A stretch of 64,000 nt of DNA from Neurospora crassa OR74A (Eukaryota > Ascomycota > Sordariomycetes > Sordariales > Sordariaceae), in assembly GCF_000182925.2 (NCBI RefSeq), contig NC_026504.1, positions 3,348,001 through 3,412,000 of the forward strand, in the 5' to 3' direction. Each line of letters opens with the position of its first letter. Position 1 is the stretch's first letter. Under the pieces are notes generated by a model. The model did no database searches. It was not told where the DNA came from and saw nothing but the letters and a program-made list of their open reading frames with translations. Shown in pieces: positions 35,173 through 47,283 of the stretch. The position numbers and the translations under genes are program-made.

Positions 35173-35714
35173 TCTTCTTTTGGAATTTTTTTCCCCAACG
35201 GGGTCGGTCACATAAGATGTGGGTGGGCCTAGCGAGGGTGGCGGCGATTCAGGGGGAAGTAAACAATGAACCAGGCGCAACCGTTCCTCCATGTAAGCAA
35301 GGAACAGCCGTACGTGGCAACCGCAGGAAATGCGATTTATTTTTTAGGTTTTTTTTTTCTTTTTCATAGCGAATGCAGTATGGTCAGAGAAAATTGAATG
35401 GATGATGTGATGAAAGTGAGGGGTTCACCACCTTCAGAAATATGATACTAGAGTAAATATATAGCTTATGTACATGAATGGTAAAATGAATAATGATAAT
35501 ATGTCCAAGAGAATAAAGTGAAGATGTTGTTCAGTGAATGAGAAGTAGTGCCGAATCCGAAGGAGGAGACGGGTTCCTGAGCAGCGCAACAAGCGAGCCC
35601 GCCCAAAGAGAGAGACATTCGCATAAAAAGAAAAAAATGTGGTAAACAGCCCACAAGGACTGGCAAAAGAAGTGTAAGAATCCTCCCCTTTCGTACCGCG
35701 TCACCTAACGCAGC
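35173..35714. other. spacer between tRNA-Phe and GH16 3' end
   Basis: The first bases carry the Pol III T-run. The rest is AT-rich 3' flank of the glucanase gene with AATAAA-like sequence. No gene is seen. Confidence 0.6.
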
Positions 35715-36640
35715 TCAGTTAGAGACGTAATGAGCGACATAACCAACCTCCATCATGGACCCAGGCCCATCCAGAGTGTTAACGTTCGGATAACCGGGCT
35801 GAACATTATCAACACGTTAGCATCTATGTCGCAATTTCAATAAAGAACAGGACAACTCACCCAATTCCCACCAACAGCCACATTCAAAATAAAGAACAAC
35901 GGCTTGTTACTAATCTTGTCAAATATCGCAGAGTCACCGATCGATTGTCCCGACACTTCATGGAACTTGACCCCGTCCATGTACCACGTAATCTTGGAAG
36001 TCCACCAGTCCCCCGACGTGCGATCCCACTCAATCTTCCACGTATGCCAGTCCTGGTTCGGAATGGCGGTACTGGCCCCCCTGCCGTTAGGTTCGTTGCA
36101 AGGACCGCCGGGATACGTTCCGCAGTGGAGGGTTCCGTACCCTCTCAGATCACCGTTGACAGTCTCCAGGATATCAAGCTCACCACAGGCGGGCCAGCTG
36201 CCGCCTGAGCGGAGTTCTTGGCCCAGCAACCAAAAGGCCGGCCAGATTCCCGCCTTGGTGTTGGTCGGGTTGCTGCCGAAGCGGATTTCGGCCTGGGCGA
36301 CGGTCTTCTTGCCGGCTGGGGGTGTGAAGGTATAAGTGGACTCGATGCGGCCGGAGATCCAGTCGCCGTTGCCGTTCTGTTGGCGCCAGGGGACGATCTG
36401 CAGGGTGTGGCCGCCACTGACATGGATGGTCTTGGTGGAGGAGGTGTACGTCTCGAGCTCGTTATTGACGTTGAGCTTGCCATTGATGATGTTCCATCGG
36501 CTCACACTGGGCAAGGTTTGCGGACTGCCTTCGAATTCGTCGTACCAGACTAGGTTGTAACCCTGGAGAGTGGGAGGGTGCCAAGCTGAGACCAGTGAGG
36601 GAAGGAAAGGAAGGAGGAGGATGGATGGATCGAAACGCAT
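35715..36640 (-). CDS. secreted GH16 endo-beta-glucanase (laminarinase type)
   Basis: GH16 enzymes cut beta-1,3(4)-glucans with retention and act outside the cell or on the wall. Two exons, 35861-36640 and 35715-35798, flank a 62-nt intron (GTGAGT to TTCAG), giving 287 aa. ATG 36640 starts a clear signal peptide (MRFDPSILLLPFLPSLVSA). The catalytic motif ELDILE lies at 154-159, with E154 as nucleophile, D156, and E159 as acid/base. Other marks are GYNLVWYDEFEG near the mature start, GIWPAFWLLG, and WHTWKIEWDRT. The small last exon supplies PGYPNV and EVGYVAHYVSN, the usual final strand. An ORF scan stops in the intron and gives a false C-terminus. No GPI signal is seen. Confidence 0.93.
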
Positions 36641-39600
36641 TGTGACTGGACTGTGTTGGTGGAAAGGAATGTAGTGAAGTGAAACGAGGGCAGTATATGC
36701 TGGTAGAACAACAAGCTGGCAAAGAATGTAGAGGCAATGTTGAACGAGTGTCGGGAAGCTCTTGCTCTGTTGAAGGTAAGAGTAAGGCCTCAAGAAGGGG
36801 AAATTATGTTGTAGTTAAATAATCATCTCGAACACCCTCCAAATGTGTGGTCTGGAGGAAAATGACCGCAGTGCGGCAGCATCGTTCTCAGGGTAGGATC
36901 AGCCGGCCATGTTGAGAACTGCTGAGTATGAGAGGTGTGCCATCAAGGACGTATCACTTGAATGGTTTCCAAGCCTTTCTTGGTGCTTGGTCCGAAGGTC
37001 CGGAGGAGTATTCCGGCACCGACCGGTGTAGGTGGAAGGCTGGGTGTATCGACATGGCGGATAGGTCCCGGATCTGCTGCCGGAAGGAGCAAGAGATCCC
37101 CTTCGACGAAATAAGGATCTAGATGTGTACTGTCGTTCGAGAGCCATGCGAACATACCTAGATCACTTGCATCCCAAGTTCTCGTCACCATGTAGCCACC
37201 CTGATTACTGAGGCTCGACCTCCAATAGCAGTCAGTGATCGTGCAAAAGCTCTAGAATTCAGGGATTTAGGAGTCTGACTGAGGTGTTTTGGAGTTGTAG
37301 ACATCTTAGGTCGAGGCAGAAGTTGATAGCATCCCGCTGTCTCTATTGGGCCACACGGACGATGTCGTTAGATGAAAGGTCCCAGGAACAATGCTACTAC
37401 CGTCACAGTACCGTAGGATCAGACCCCGGATTGGCATCTGCTGTCGTTGTTCCTGCGCTAGTCGACCAGCCTGTGGCACTGCATAGACAGGGGAGATATT
37501 GAGCACAAGGACATTGCCAACGTCCCGCTGATTTTAGCGCCCTCTTCACGCGGAGCTATCATTCTTAGTGACCTGGAGTGCATAACTTGGGTAGTATCCA
37601 TGTCAGAGGGATCGCATGCTGCCAGGTAAGTAACCCGTGATGAGGAGTAATACCGCCGCGTATGCTGCCCACGGGTCTCGGTTGAGGGACGTTGTCGAGC
37701 AGAAAAGGCAAGTGCCTGCCTACACTGGGCACGTCGGCCTGCGTGTAACGTTGTATACTGGGCGCTGTCTCCCACTTTGACATGTTTTTGTCTCCAAGAG
37801 TATCCCATCCTGAGCAATTGCCTATGGGTTTCCAGGGCCGTTGGTGATGAGTCGAGGCCGCTGTGTCTGAGACTTTTTCATCCAGTGTTTGCGTCTGTTC
37901 AAAGATACTGACGTCAAGCTGGTGCATTAACTGGGATCTATCAAGCGTCTGCCCAAATTGTAAATCATTGCCCAGGGGTCTTGACCAAGGCCTTGGGTCT
38001 AGAATGCACTTGAGAAATCGCGGAGGGTTGAGCAGTAACTCGATCCCATACATCGAGCCTTGGAAGTTTGTTAGTCTATTATCCGCTCCACATTGTCTTA
38101 CAGGAGGGTGACAGGGGGGGGTCGCAAGGCAGGACACGTCTATCTACGCGATATGATTGGCTGAAGCTACCTGATTTCAAGGAGAGAAAGAGCTGACAGA
38201 AGAGATCAGAAAACCCCAGAGCACCTTCTATCATCGGTAAATTTACAGGGCATTCACCGGACATTTTGTCTTTCCCCTTCGTCTAAGCCCCTGTACATAT
38301 AGGCACCACTAGCTAACGAACTTTCCAGGGGTGAAGCACATGCCCCTGTCGGTCGGGCATCCCAGCCAGCCGGCTTCACAACCTACGACTTTGATGACGT
38401 CCCGATGTTTGGGTTCTCACCCCATCATTCCCCCACAAGGCCTTGGGTCTCGAACGCAGTTCAGAATCGCGGAGGTTCAGGATAGCATGTTCATTGGCTG
38501 GATTATTTGCAGGTTAAGATTGCCAGGGGCACATGCACCGGTTTCTTTGCAAAGGAAAAGGAGGAGGGATACGACCTTGTTTTCCAATTCTAGCCACGCG
38601 TTCTCATCTTGTGGCTTGTTTCTAACTGCAAGCTCATGCATGCGATGAAGTCGAGACAACCCATTGAGTTTTGGCAACCGTCTCCCGATTCCAAGCGCTT
38701 TCGAGTGTAGAGGTAGGTAAGATCCAAACTCATGAACAAGGCGTCGGACAGTTATTGTTTCACTTAAATCCCTGCAGTATCGCCAGTGTCTGGCTCCGTC
38801 AGGCCTACTCTTCGACGGGATAGGAGGTTGTGATGATGATTGAAGGATGGTGAAAGGACATATGACTTTGCCACCTGGGAAAAAAAAAAAGCCCCGTTCA
38901 TGTCCGCCGTAGAGGTCGTAGATCATACAAGAGGTAAGGCGAGCTGATCGTCGGTGTTTAAGATCCGGCGAGCATCCCGGATCATCGGCGCCCATCTCTT
39001 TTCTGCCAGACTGATGCAAGTGGTGATGAACACCCAAATTTACGCTCAATGACCGGAAGGGTGTGATCATTCGAATCCGGATGGCCTTGGCAGGTTATTC
39101 TTTTTCCAGGTCACCGGAACAGTGGTGATCACCTTACCCGGAATGATATCCTTCCAGAAGACGAGAAATTTCCCCACATTAACGGAAGGCAGGTTGACGA
39201 TTTGATACGTTTCATTCTCGTGAGCTGAGGTTCGAATACAACTGGAAGTAATGGAAATTGGACGATGGGGCAAGAGGGAGCCGAAGACAGACACGCAACA
39301 ACGCACATTAAGAAACAAAGGCAAGAGCGAAGGACGGGGGATTGGCTTAAACGAATGCTTGCCGGGAAGAAGGGCAGAGGATATGGAACGCCCAGCCAGG
39401 ACGGGGAGAAATACGACATTTGGAGTACGGCCAGCCATGATCCAACAGCAGGTGCGTGGAACTATTTCGTGTCGGTGTGCTTCATCTTGGGATAGTGGGA
39501 GTTGGAAGGCAAGAAAGGCCTATTTGAATGCAAGTTTGCAGACCTACCTCTAACGATAAAGGAAGACACGATCTTCACACCAGTTATTGAAAGCCTAGTG

Positions 39601-40341
39601 AGTAAAAGAGGAAGGAGTCATACCTGTGAGTGATGTGGTTTGAAAAGAAAAAGCAAAACTACTTGAACCGAAGAAGAAAAGGACACTCGGGGAATTGGCA
39701 AAATCTAGACTATCTCTCTGAACGCCCGGCAGTAGGTAAGCACAGGAAGCAGCCCACTTCTGTACGTATGTTCGCTCAGTTAGTGACAGCTACACTACTG
39801 TGTATACAACACTACTCAGCAAATCTTGTCTGTGTTTCAAAGCATAGGCTCGGACTCGAGCGCTAGATTTACCAAGGCCCTGTCTGATTTCCAGGCTTTT
39901 TACGTGTTCAGCTTTTTGCCAATTCCCCGAGTTCCGACGATGAGGTTTCATCAGGTGCCTCTAAGCAGAAGATCGCCATCCCATATGGACAAATACCTCC
40001 AGGTAAACAGTCTACCCCACTTCACCAAAGTGCTTGCCGGGTCCAGTGCCCTGGCACGGGTGCGGCACAGCTTCACCTTACTTGCCCACAGGCTGCTGAT
40101 GTGCGGCGCCATGTGTACTTCAAACTGTCCACCTTTCAAATTCTGCCGACATCACAGCACTCGGTACAATCATGCCCCTTCTGTCTTTGACCTTTTTGAT
40201 CATTTCACTGTACTAAGCCATGTCCATCAAGGGATATCATATCTCATCATGTGTCGTTATACATTCCAACATGCAAATCATTATCATCGTCATGACCATA
40301 TTGCCAACAAACCCACACCGACCCTTCGACCACGAGGGTAT
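36641..40341. other. 3.7 kb gene-poor region with relic-like segments
   Basis: No gene with domains is supported. Two minus-strand frames (37565-38137 and about 38477-39070) read like protein in part. They include a segment rich in L-x-x-L and basic residues (HRMHELAVRNKPQDENAWLE), but lack a full start-to-stop model. A diverged direct repeat of about 40 bp links 37985-38027 and 38436-38477. This may be the remains of a decayed gene. Confidence 0.4.
37985..38477 (+). repeat. diverged direct repeat pair, about 40 bp, 450 bp apart
   Basis: The two copies share AAGGCCTTGGGTCT and AATCGCGGAGG, with several changes between. They start near 37985 and 38436. They may be remains of a duplicated or inserted segment. 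Confidence 0.65.
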
Positions 40342-41929
40342 TTAGATCTCCTCCCCACCGCCGCAAGGTCCAGAGTGAGAGTGGACATGAGCCCCGTTTG
40401 CGCGCTTCTTGTTGCGCTTAAGGGTCTGGGCAACATCACCATCCCAGCGGCGCTGCATAAGGTTGATGGCGGGAAGCGACTTGAACGAGCGGGCATACTT
40501 GGCCACGCTGTTGGCGATGGCCCTGGTGTTGAGAAGGAAGGCATCCCAGGCGATGTTGTCGATGGTGTCGCCGGCCTGGTGGTAGTTGACATCGTACGCA
40601 ATGCCCGCTGTGCCACCAACGGCCGCAGCTTCCGCCTCGGTCTTGATGCCCTCGGCACCGGTGAAGATGCCACCCGAGGGAATGCCGTTCTCGATGAAGG
40701 CGGCATAGTCGGAGCGACCGTTGAACTCGGAGGGAACAGAGGCGACCTTGTTCTTGGAGAAGAACTGCTCAAAGTCCTTCTCGATGACGTCGGAACCCTG
40801 GGGACCGGTCAGGTTGAAGGCGCTACCGTCGCCGTCATAGATGCCGTAGATGTAGTTGGGGCTGGCAATCTGTTTTTGGAACGTCAGCATCATGGCATTA
40901 TTGGCTGACATCTCGAAAAGGGAAGCATACCATATCGAAGTTGAGGTAAGCACGGATCTTGGCGAGCTCAGTCTTGGAACCGTTGAGAGACTTGACATAG
41001 TATTCGGAGCCGAGCAGGCCAAACTCCTCAGCAGACCAGAAGCCAAAGCGGACGGCGTTCTTGACCTGGAATTTGGCAAGGGCCTTCGCGACGGTCAAGA
41101 TACCAATAACACCGGAACCGTCATCGTTGATACCTGGGCCTGCCGCAACGGAGTCAGAATGGCCACCAACAATGAGGACGTTGTTGTGGTCACCCCCCTT
41201 TGTCTCGGCAATGACGTTGAAGCTGACACGGTGCTCGGTGACGGCGTCCACTTTGAACTCGGCCTTGATCTCCTCACCGCCCTTGATGGAGGCAATGAGA
41301 GCCTCGCCATCCTCCTTGCTGAGACCAACAACGGGCGCATAGTCCTTGAAGGCCTCGCCGAGGGTGCCCGAAAGAGAGCCGTCAACGTTGTTGTAGATGA
41401 CCAGGCCGACGGCGCCAGCCTCCTTGGCGCTCAGGGCTTTCTGGCCGAAAGTGCAGTTACCACGGGAGACGAGAACGATGTTTCCGGAAGCCTCAGCAGG
41501 GTACTCGGCGGCCGAGCAACCAAGGCCCTCGGCATAGACGATAGGCCCAGTGGCAGATCCAGCAGGTGTATAGGTCATGATCCGGACATCGAGGGCCTTG
41601 CCGTTAACACTCAAGGAACCGGTACCAGCCGAGTAAGTCTCGACAAAGGGCTGCTTGTAGACGTCATAGTAACCGGTGTCCTTGAGGGTGTTGTAGAGGA
41701 AGTCGACGGTGGCGTTGTGACCGGTGCTGCCAAAGACACGAGTGCCGTTGTTGGCATTGGCAATGTCCTGAAGCTTCTGAGCACCGGCGCGGATGTCCTT
41801 CTCGGTGATTTGGTACTGCAGGGCGTCGGAGCAGACATAGGGCTTCCTGGTAGGACCACCTTGAATGGTAGCAGCCAGTGCGGGAACCGCCAGGGCGAGG
41901 GTTGCGAGGGAGGCAGCGGCAGTTCTCAT
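40342..41929 (-). CDS. M28 zinc aminopeptidase with PA domain (aminopeptidase Y-like)
   Basis: This two-zinc exopeptidase removes N-terminal residues; relatives are vacuolar (yeast Ape3) or secreted. Two exons, 40931-41929 and 40342-40869, flank a 61-nt intron (GTATGC to AAACAG), giving 508 aa. A signal peptide covers about residues 1-19 (MRTAAASLATLALAVPALA). A PA domain lies at about 125-225 (NIVLVSRGNCTFGQKA). The peptidase domain has H257 (GGHSDSV), D269 (NDDGSG), the catalytic E301 and ligand E302 (SAEEFG), D332 (YLNFDM) and H430 (YHQAGDT), so the zinc set is complete. Several NxT/S sites are present. The tail is basic and then Gly/His-rich (HVHSHSGPCGGG). Two long frames on the opposite strand are shadows of this gene. 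Confidence 0.94.
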
Positions 41930-44075
41930 TTTGGCAGATCCAATACCTATGCTGTTTTTGAGCCGAGATAGGGTTGAACAGGCAGAGCGGGGGAGAGGTA
42001 GAGATGTAAGACAGGAACGTGGGAATCACCATCAAGATAGGGCTTTTGAGCTCCCATCTTGTCAACCCCTGCCTGTTGTTGCTCTGCAGCGCGACTCAGT
42101 TCACACGGCAGCGCATTCCATCATAATTCCCATGCCAACTCACAATCACCACCTTCTCCTTTACCCGCGCTACATTTCCAACCATCACGTCAACGAAGCC
42201 TTGGAAATCGACAACACGAGGTTCGATGAGACGAGGTTCCCGAAGTGGCAGTTAAATGTAGCGCTCCCACTAGTCTTCCCCAGTTTCCTGGCCTTGGCAG
42301 GCTCTAGGCTGGGCTAGCCAAGAAAAGCCAAGCGTGATATCGCGGGAGCTGCCTCTTTTAGCATGGCGCCCATCGAGGCCAATTGCCGAATGTCGTGCTC
42401 TGCTAAATCCAGAACGGCAGGTTCTGGACACTCATGCCGGCCTGGATCATGGATCGGGATAGGCACCGTTTCTCGGCATTCTTGGGGAGTTGGGACTGGG
42501 ATTCGGATTTCCCCCTCTTTGCAAGGTGGAGCTGGGATTCCTCATTTCGATCCGGACTGGTGGTCTGTTGCTTTTCCTATGCGTACCAAAACCTGCTCCA
42601 AGGCTTTCAGTTCCAACAACGACATCATTATCGGACAATCGAATGAACAAGCGAACCAAAAAAAAGCCGTCAATGTTGGATCTGCACAAACACATACAGT
42701 ATCAGGCAGCCACGCAGGAACAGCGTGGGATATCAATTCCGACAACGTCTATGTTGTACCTCTCAAAGCGTGCCTTACATATTCGACCCTCCCACGCAAC
42801 GAACGCCTTGCATTTGTATCTCTCGAATTTGGAAGCTGACAAAGAGTCAAGACAGCAAGATAGCGAGCAGGTGATGCTTAGACAATGCGCCCAGCGGTGA
42901 GCACATACGTTACAGTACAAGAACGTCACCCATCCGTCCAATATCCGTTAGCTCCATCTCGGGCATGGCAACCCAAAATAGGTCCTCACCGAAGTCGTGA
43001 AGTGTTGTGATTTCGATAACAAGTCTGGAGAGACCTGGAAAGGCTGCGTAGCCTGGTGAAGTCGGAGGTCTTGTCACTGCAGGAGACCATTTGCTTGCGT
43101 CTATCTTCGGACTTGGCTTAGCATGGGTGGTTTTCTTGGTGTCTTGGTTTTGGGTGACGAACACGAACCAACCTGATATAGAACATACATACCTAGTGGT
43201 AGGTGAGACAATGGGTCAAGGCCAGCATCGCAAGTGAAATATTAGTTGGGGGTGTCACTTACTACATATGTGGTTGCCCGATTCAATTGCGCGCCAAGAC
43301 AGGCGTTCAGGGGAAGGTACCCCGCGCAAACAATGCTGCTGCCCCTCAAGGGAAGCTCGGTCTTGGCAGCATTCAAATCAAGGTCGTGAGTGCAAGCAAC
43401 GGGCGAACATATCTTCTCAAGTCAACGAACTCGGTGTCGTAAGTGTTGTCGAGCCGAGATGGATCAGATACTTCGTGCTCCGAGTATCCTCCTCACCATC
43501 TTACGCTTGTAAAATAGAGTATCTCGTTTCCGAGTATCCTTCTTCATCATTACGCTTGTAATGAGGGTAAGAATCATCCAATCTTAAGTTGTCTACCTAG
43601 TCAAAATCGTTTATAAGCATGACTCTGGCTCCTCATGGTAAAACCTAAAGAGGTACAAAACTCTATTCTACTTGCTGATGATGCAATGAGCATAAATCTA
43701 CGCTGCCCACCAACCCTATTTGAACCAACCCACCAGTGTTCATTTTGCTCTACAGTCTCTTGGAGACAAGGACAAGCCAAAACCACATGAACGCCTAGCC
43801 TGCTTGATCTTCTTACCCCCCTTCGGAACTTTGGGTTCGCCAATGCGACATGATACCGCCATGCCGTGATAATGTAATGTTTTACACCGAAAAAACAGAA
43901 CGCGCTGCTCCCAACCCTCCCCACGCCTTTCGATCATCGTAGTAGCTTAGTAACCTGGCCACAACAGAATGCCCAACTCACCCTCCCCAGAAACGTACAA
44001 TATTGATACAGCCAATGAAGCCAGATACATGGCAGAAACCACAAACAAGTCAGTGCCCTTGGTCATGAAGAGGCT
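41930..44075. other. intergenic between aminopeptidase and TAM41
   Basis: No gene is supported in 2.1 kb. A diverged tandem pair of about 32 bp lies at 43480-43561. Short frames have no domains. Confidence 0.5.
43480..43561 (+). repeat. diverged tandem duplication, 50-bp period
   Basis: CCGAGTATCC..TACGCTTGTAA occurs at 43480-43512 and again at about 43530-43561. The differences between copies are mostly C versus T and one missing base. Confidence 0.75.
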
Positions 44076-45849
44076 CTACTTCTTCTCTGCCTTGCTGTCG
44101 ACCTCCGACCTTTCGCTGGGCTTATCCTCAGCAGTCGCGGTCTTGGCCTTTTCGGCGTCACGTCCTTGACGGTACTTATCCATCTTTTCCGAGAGGTAAC
44201 GTATCGTGCGCTTGAAACCGCTGGTAAGAGGGCCCTTGAGAGACTGTGTGGTGGCTGGCCAGTTGATGGTCTTCTTGATGACGCTCCGGACCTGTTTGCG
44301 AAGCTCCGCAGGGTCGTCGCTGGCAATGCGCTGCTCGAAGCCTCCACCCTGGCGACGCTTGAACGAAATGGCGTCCTCGTTTTGACTTTCCTCCATCATC
44401 TTGTTAAAGTCGAGTTGGGGGATGGCAAACTTCTTCTGGTACTCGAAGTAGAGCTTCGATCGGAAAGCCTTGGGCAACCGGCGAACCATGTTTCCGCGCT
44501 TGACAGGATCCATGTCTTGCACGAGATTGAGGCTCTTGTCATTCCAGATCCAATCCCTCTCGGTGGCGCCGGCATCATTGTACTCCAAGTTTGGTAGCGT
44601 CTCAATCAGAGGAAGATACAGGCGGCGGAAGTTGGTCATGTTGTTGCCGACAATGTTCTTCACCTTGCTTGGGTTCTCAGTGGGAAGAGACATGCGAGGG
44701 TCGCCGAGGTAGCTGATGCCAGCAATAGTAGCAAAGAGCTCGTCTTCGGTGAACTTGGGTGGCAGCAACAGCAGGGCTGTCCGAAGAGCGGACAGAAGGT
44801 TGATCTGGTTTGCCAAGCGAATCTTGGGATCGTCGCGCAGAATCTTGACAGGCTTGTGCAGTCGTCCAGCAAGATAAAGAGTATCCCACTGGGTCAGATC
44901 CCGCTCTAGCGTATCCAGTTGTACAACGCCATACTTGATCAAAATGCCATTGACAACGACGTAGGGGTTAAAGTATACTCCAGCGCCCATCTTGTCCTGA
45001 ACGTAGGAGACCGCACCCGAGCCCAGGCTCGCCAATGCCGAGTAGTGCTCTCGGTGCTGCTTCATGTTGAGGGAATGCCAATGTTGCGTATGGGTGACGC
45101 CAAAAATAAAGTCGATCATCTTGGGCGTTCCATCCTGAGCTCTCTTGACGCCTTCGGGCGCCTTGGGGTGAATCTTGCGCAGCTCTTCGTCCGTAATCAC
45201 TTTGCCACTAGACTTGGATTGCGGGAAGACGCCAGAGCCGTAGGCGAACGCGTAGCGGATTGGGGCCCGGAACTCCCAAGGTATTTGCTTAAGGACCTCC
45301 CTGAACTCGGGATCGAAGGGAATGAACTGGTTGACGCCAAAATTCGCGTGGGGTAGTTGCTTGAACGAGTCGATGTTCAAGTTCACGTTCGTCTCCCAAT
45401 CATTCGTCTCGTGGAGAGTTGTGGTGCTGGAGGACGCAGAAGAGCTGGAAGCCTCGTTTAAAACGGCCTGCTTGGACTTTGTGTCCTTGGATGCCGCATC
45501 CGCGGCGGCGTTTGCGGCGTCTTCGTGCTCCACATTCTCCTTGGCGTCCTTCGCCTGAACGGCCGCGCCGTTGTTCTCGCGTGCCGTGGCGTATCTGCGC
45601 CGTAATAGGGGAGTGTGTCTCTGATAGTATAGCGAACTTGGGGGCAAGGCCGATTGGGAGCGGAAAGGGCTGGCGCGAGCGAGCAAGGATGGGGCGCGCG
45701 GGTTGAGCCGACCCTGGAGAAGCTTTTGGTTAGCATGGGCTGTCTCTTGACGGTCCGTGGGTATGACAATGGGAACGCATGGGGATAACCTGGGGCCAGA
45801 GCTGGAAACATACCGTGAGGATTTGGGGGAGGACCCCTCTGCTAGCCAT
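44076..45849 (-). CDS. TAM41: mitochondrial CDP-diacylglycerol synthase Tam41
   Basis: Tam41 makes CDP-diacylglycerol from phosphatidic acid on the matrix face of the inner membrane, the first step of cardiolipin synthesis. Exon 1 is 36 nt (45814-45849, MASRGVLPQILT), joined across a 100-nt intron (GTATGT to CTCCAG) to 44076-45713; total 557 aa. The first ~40 residues are Arg/Ser-rich and suit a mitochondrial presequence. A Ser/Ala low-complexity region follows. The nucleotidyltransferase core begins near NFGVNQFIPFDPEF and has AYGSGVF (about 170-175) and the acidic IDFIFGVTH (about 212). Later conserved parts are GAGVYFNPYV, DTLYLAGRLHKPV and SYLGDPRM, then TINWPATTQSLKGPLTSGF near the end. 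The open frame alone starts at a non-ATG codon, which is why exon 1 is needed. Confidence 0.94.
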
Positions 45850-47283
45850 GGCGACAGACGGGAAGCTCTATGTATACTATTCTAAACGGGAACAGTGGTG
45901 GTGGAATGCGAATGGGACGGATTGAGGCCTCGTCGGGTGTAAAGTATTGCTGAGGCAGCGGAAGCTGCGGATGGTCACCTCGGAGTATGATCCATAAGCC
46001 GGAAGTGGTGGAAGTCTGAGTCGAGTCGGGCTGGAGCAGTCGAGGCGGACGGGATGTGGTGGGATGGAGTTGTGGTGATGCCGTGGGATTGGATGAAGGT
46101 CGGAAATGGCCGCTGGATCAAAGGAAAGAAGCCCGTCGCTAGCTCCAGCTTCCAAGTCTTCAATTCTACCGGCATTCCACTCTTCCACAGGGTCGGCACA
46201 GCTAAATTCCAGAGTTGCTTTTCCTTCTCCAACAGTGGACTCTTTTGCTGTCATCGAGTGGGGCATCGCGATGTGATAGCCGTGGGCTAACTTGAAACGG
46301 TTTAGGCAGACACACAGATCATCTGGGGTGACTTGCATTTCTGACGTTTTCTCCCGTCCCTGTCTGGAATTCGAACCCCACATGAGCTCCCCTGGGGTCA
46401 TCGAATTCGAGTTCATCTATTTATGTATCCATTCCGTGTTGCCATTGGTAATTTTAGGCTGGTCAGCAAGTGTTTGTTTCTTCAATTCCATGGACATCAG
46501 ATGGAATAGTGGCGAGATGAGAGTTGGTAGCTTCATAATTGGGCTGACATAGTGACTAGTACTTGCCTGGGTTCACTTCTACACATAGAAGCTATGTAAA
46601 TGACACTCTTGAGCCTCATTCTCCAGGGGGCACTTTTATAACAGGGACATGGTTTCGACTTATTTGTCGCTCCCGAGGAGCAATGGTGTACATAATGTAG
46701 GTAGTGTAGTATGTCTTTAAAGTGACGTTATATCATGGAGCGTTATGGCATCATACTATTATGGAGCAGGCTCTAGGTACCTCTACGTAAAGCTCCATCT
46801 AGGTACACTATACACAAAATCTAAGTGTAATCTGAACTGAAGGAGGGTTGATCGATCTCGGACATTGAAGATCTCGTTGAAACACTGACCACAGCTGGAC
46901 CACCATCAAGGCCACGCTGGTCCATGCCCTCTTTACAGACATCTCCCCCCTTGTGCTGCCAGGTTCTCCAGACTGCCGACGTCGCGAGCCGTTTCCCGCC
47001 CGTTTTCCGTTTCCCCTGGCCCTGGCTGTGCGTTCCAGTTGAAGCCTCGCAGTCTTGGCAGACCTGGCACTGCAGTTTCCTTGTCGGGTCCACTGAAAAC
47101 AAGTGTTGAACCAACCAACAGAGCCACTGCAACCCACCACTGTCCCCCAAACGATTGGGGCTGCGCTAATCTCGATGCCGCGACCGCGCTTTCAAGTGGA
47201 ACTGAAAGTAAACACAACATCCAAACACTCCCAGCTCTTCCTCGCATGTCGCCGGTTCATACGCCGACTGCGCTCTTCTCGCC
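45850..47283. other. divergent intergenic region, TAM41 and MAD1
   Basis: This 1.4 kb spacer has no gene. It contains CTCTAGGTACCTCTACG near 46771 and a related TCTAGGTACAC near 46798. Near MAD1 it is GC-richer, as expected for leader. Confidence 0.5.

Noticed and set aside
39826-40908. 360-codon + strand frame
   Set aside because: Its 3' half is antisense to the aminopeptidase, and the 5' half has no domain.
40856-41971. Long + strand open frame of 371 codons
   Set aside because: It lies wholly opposite the M28 aminopeptidase, starts at a non-conserved position and has a composition dictated by the codon bias of the real gene.
44096-45356. + strand frames opposite TAM41
   Set aside because: Shadows of the minus-strand gene.
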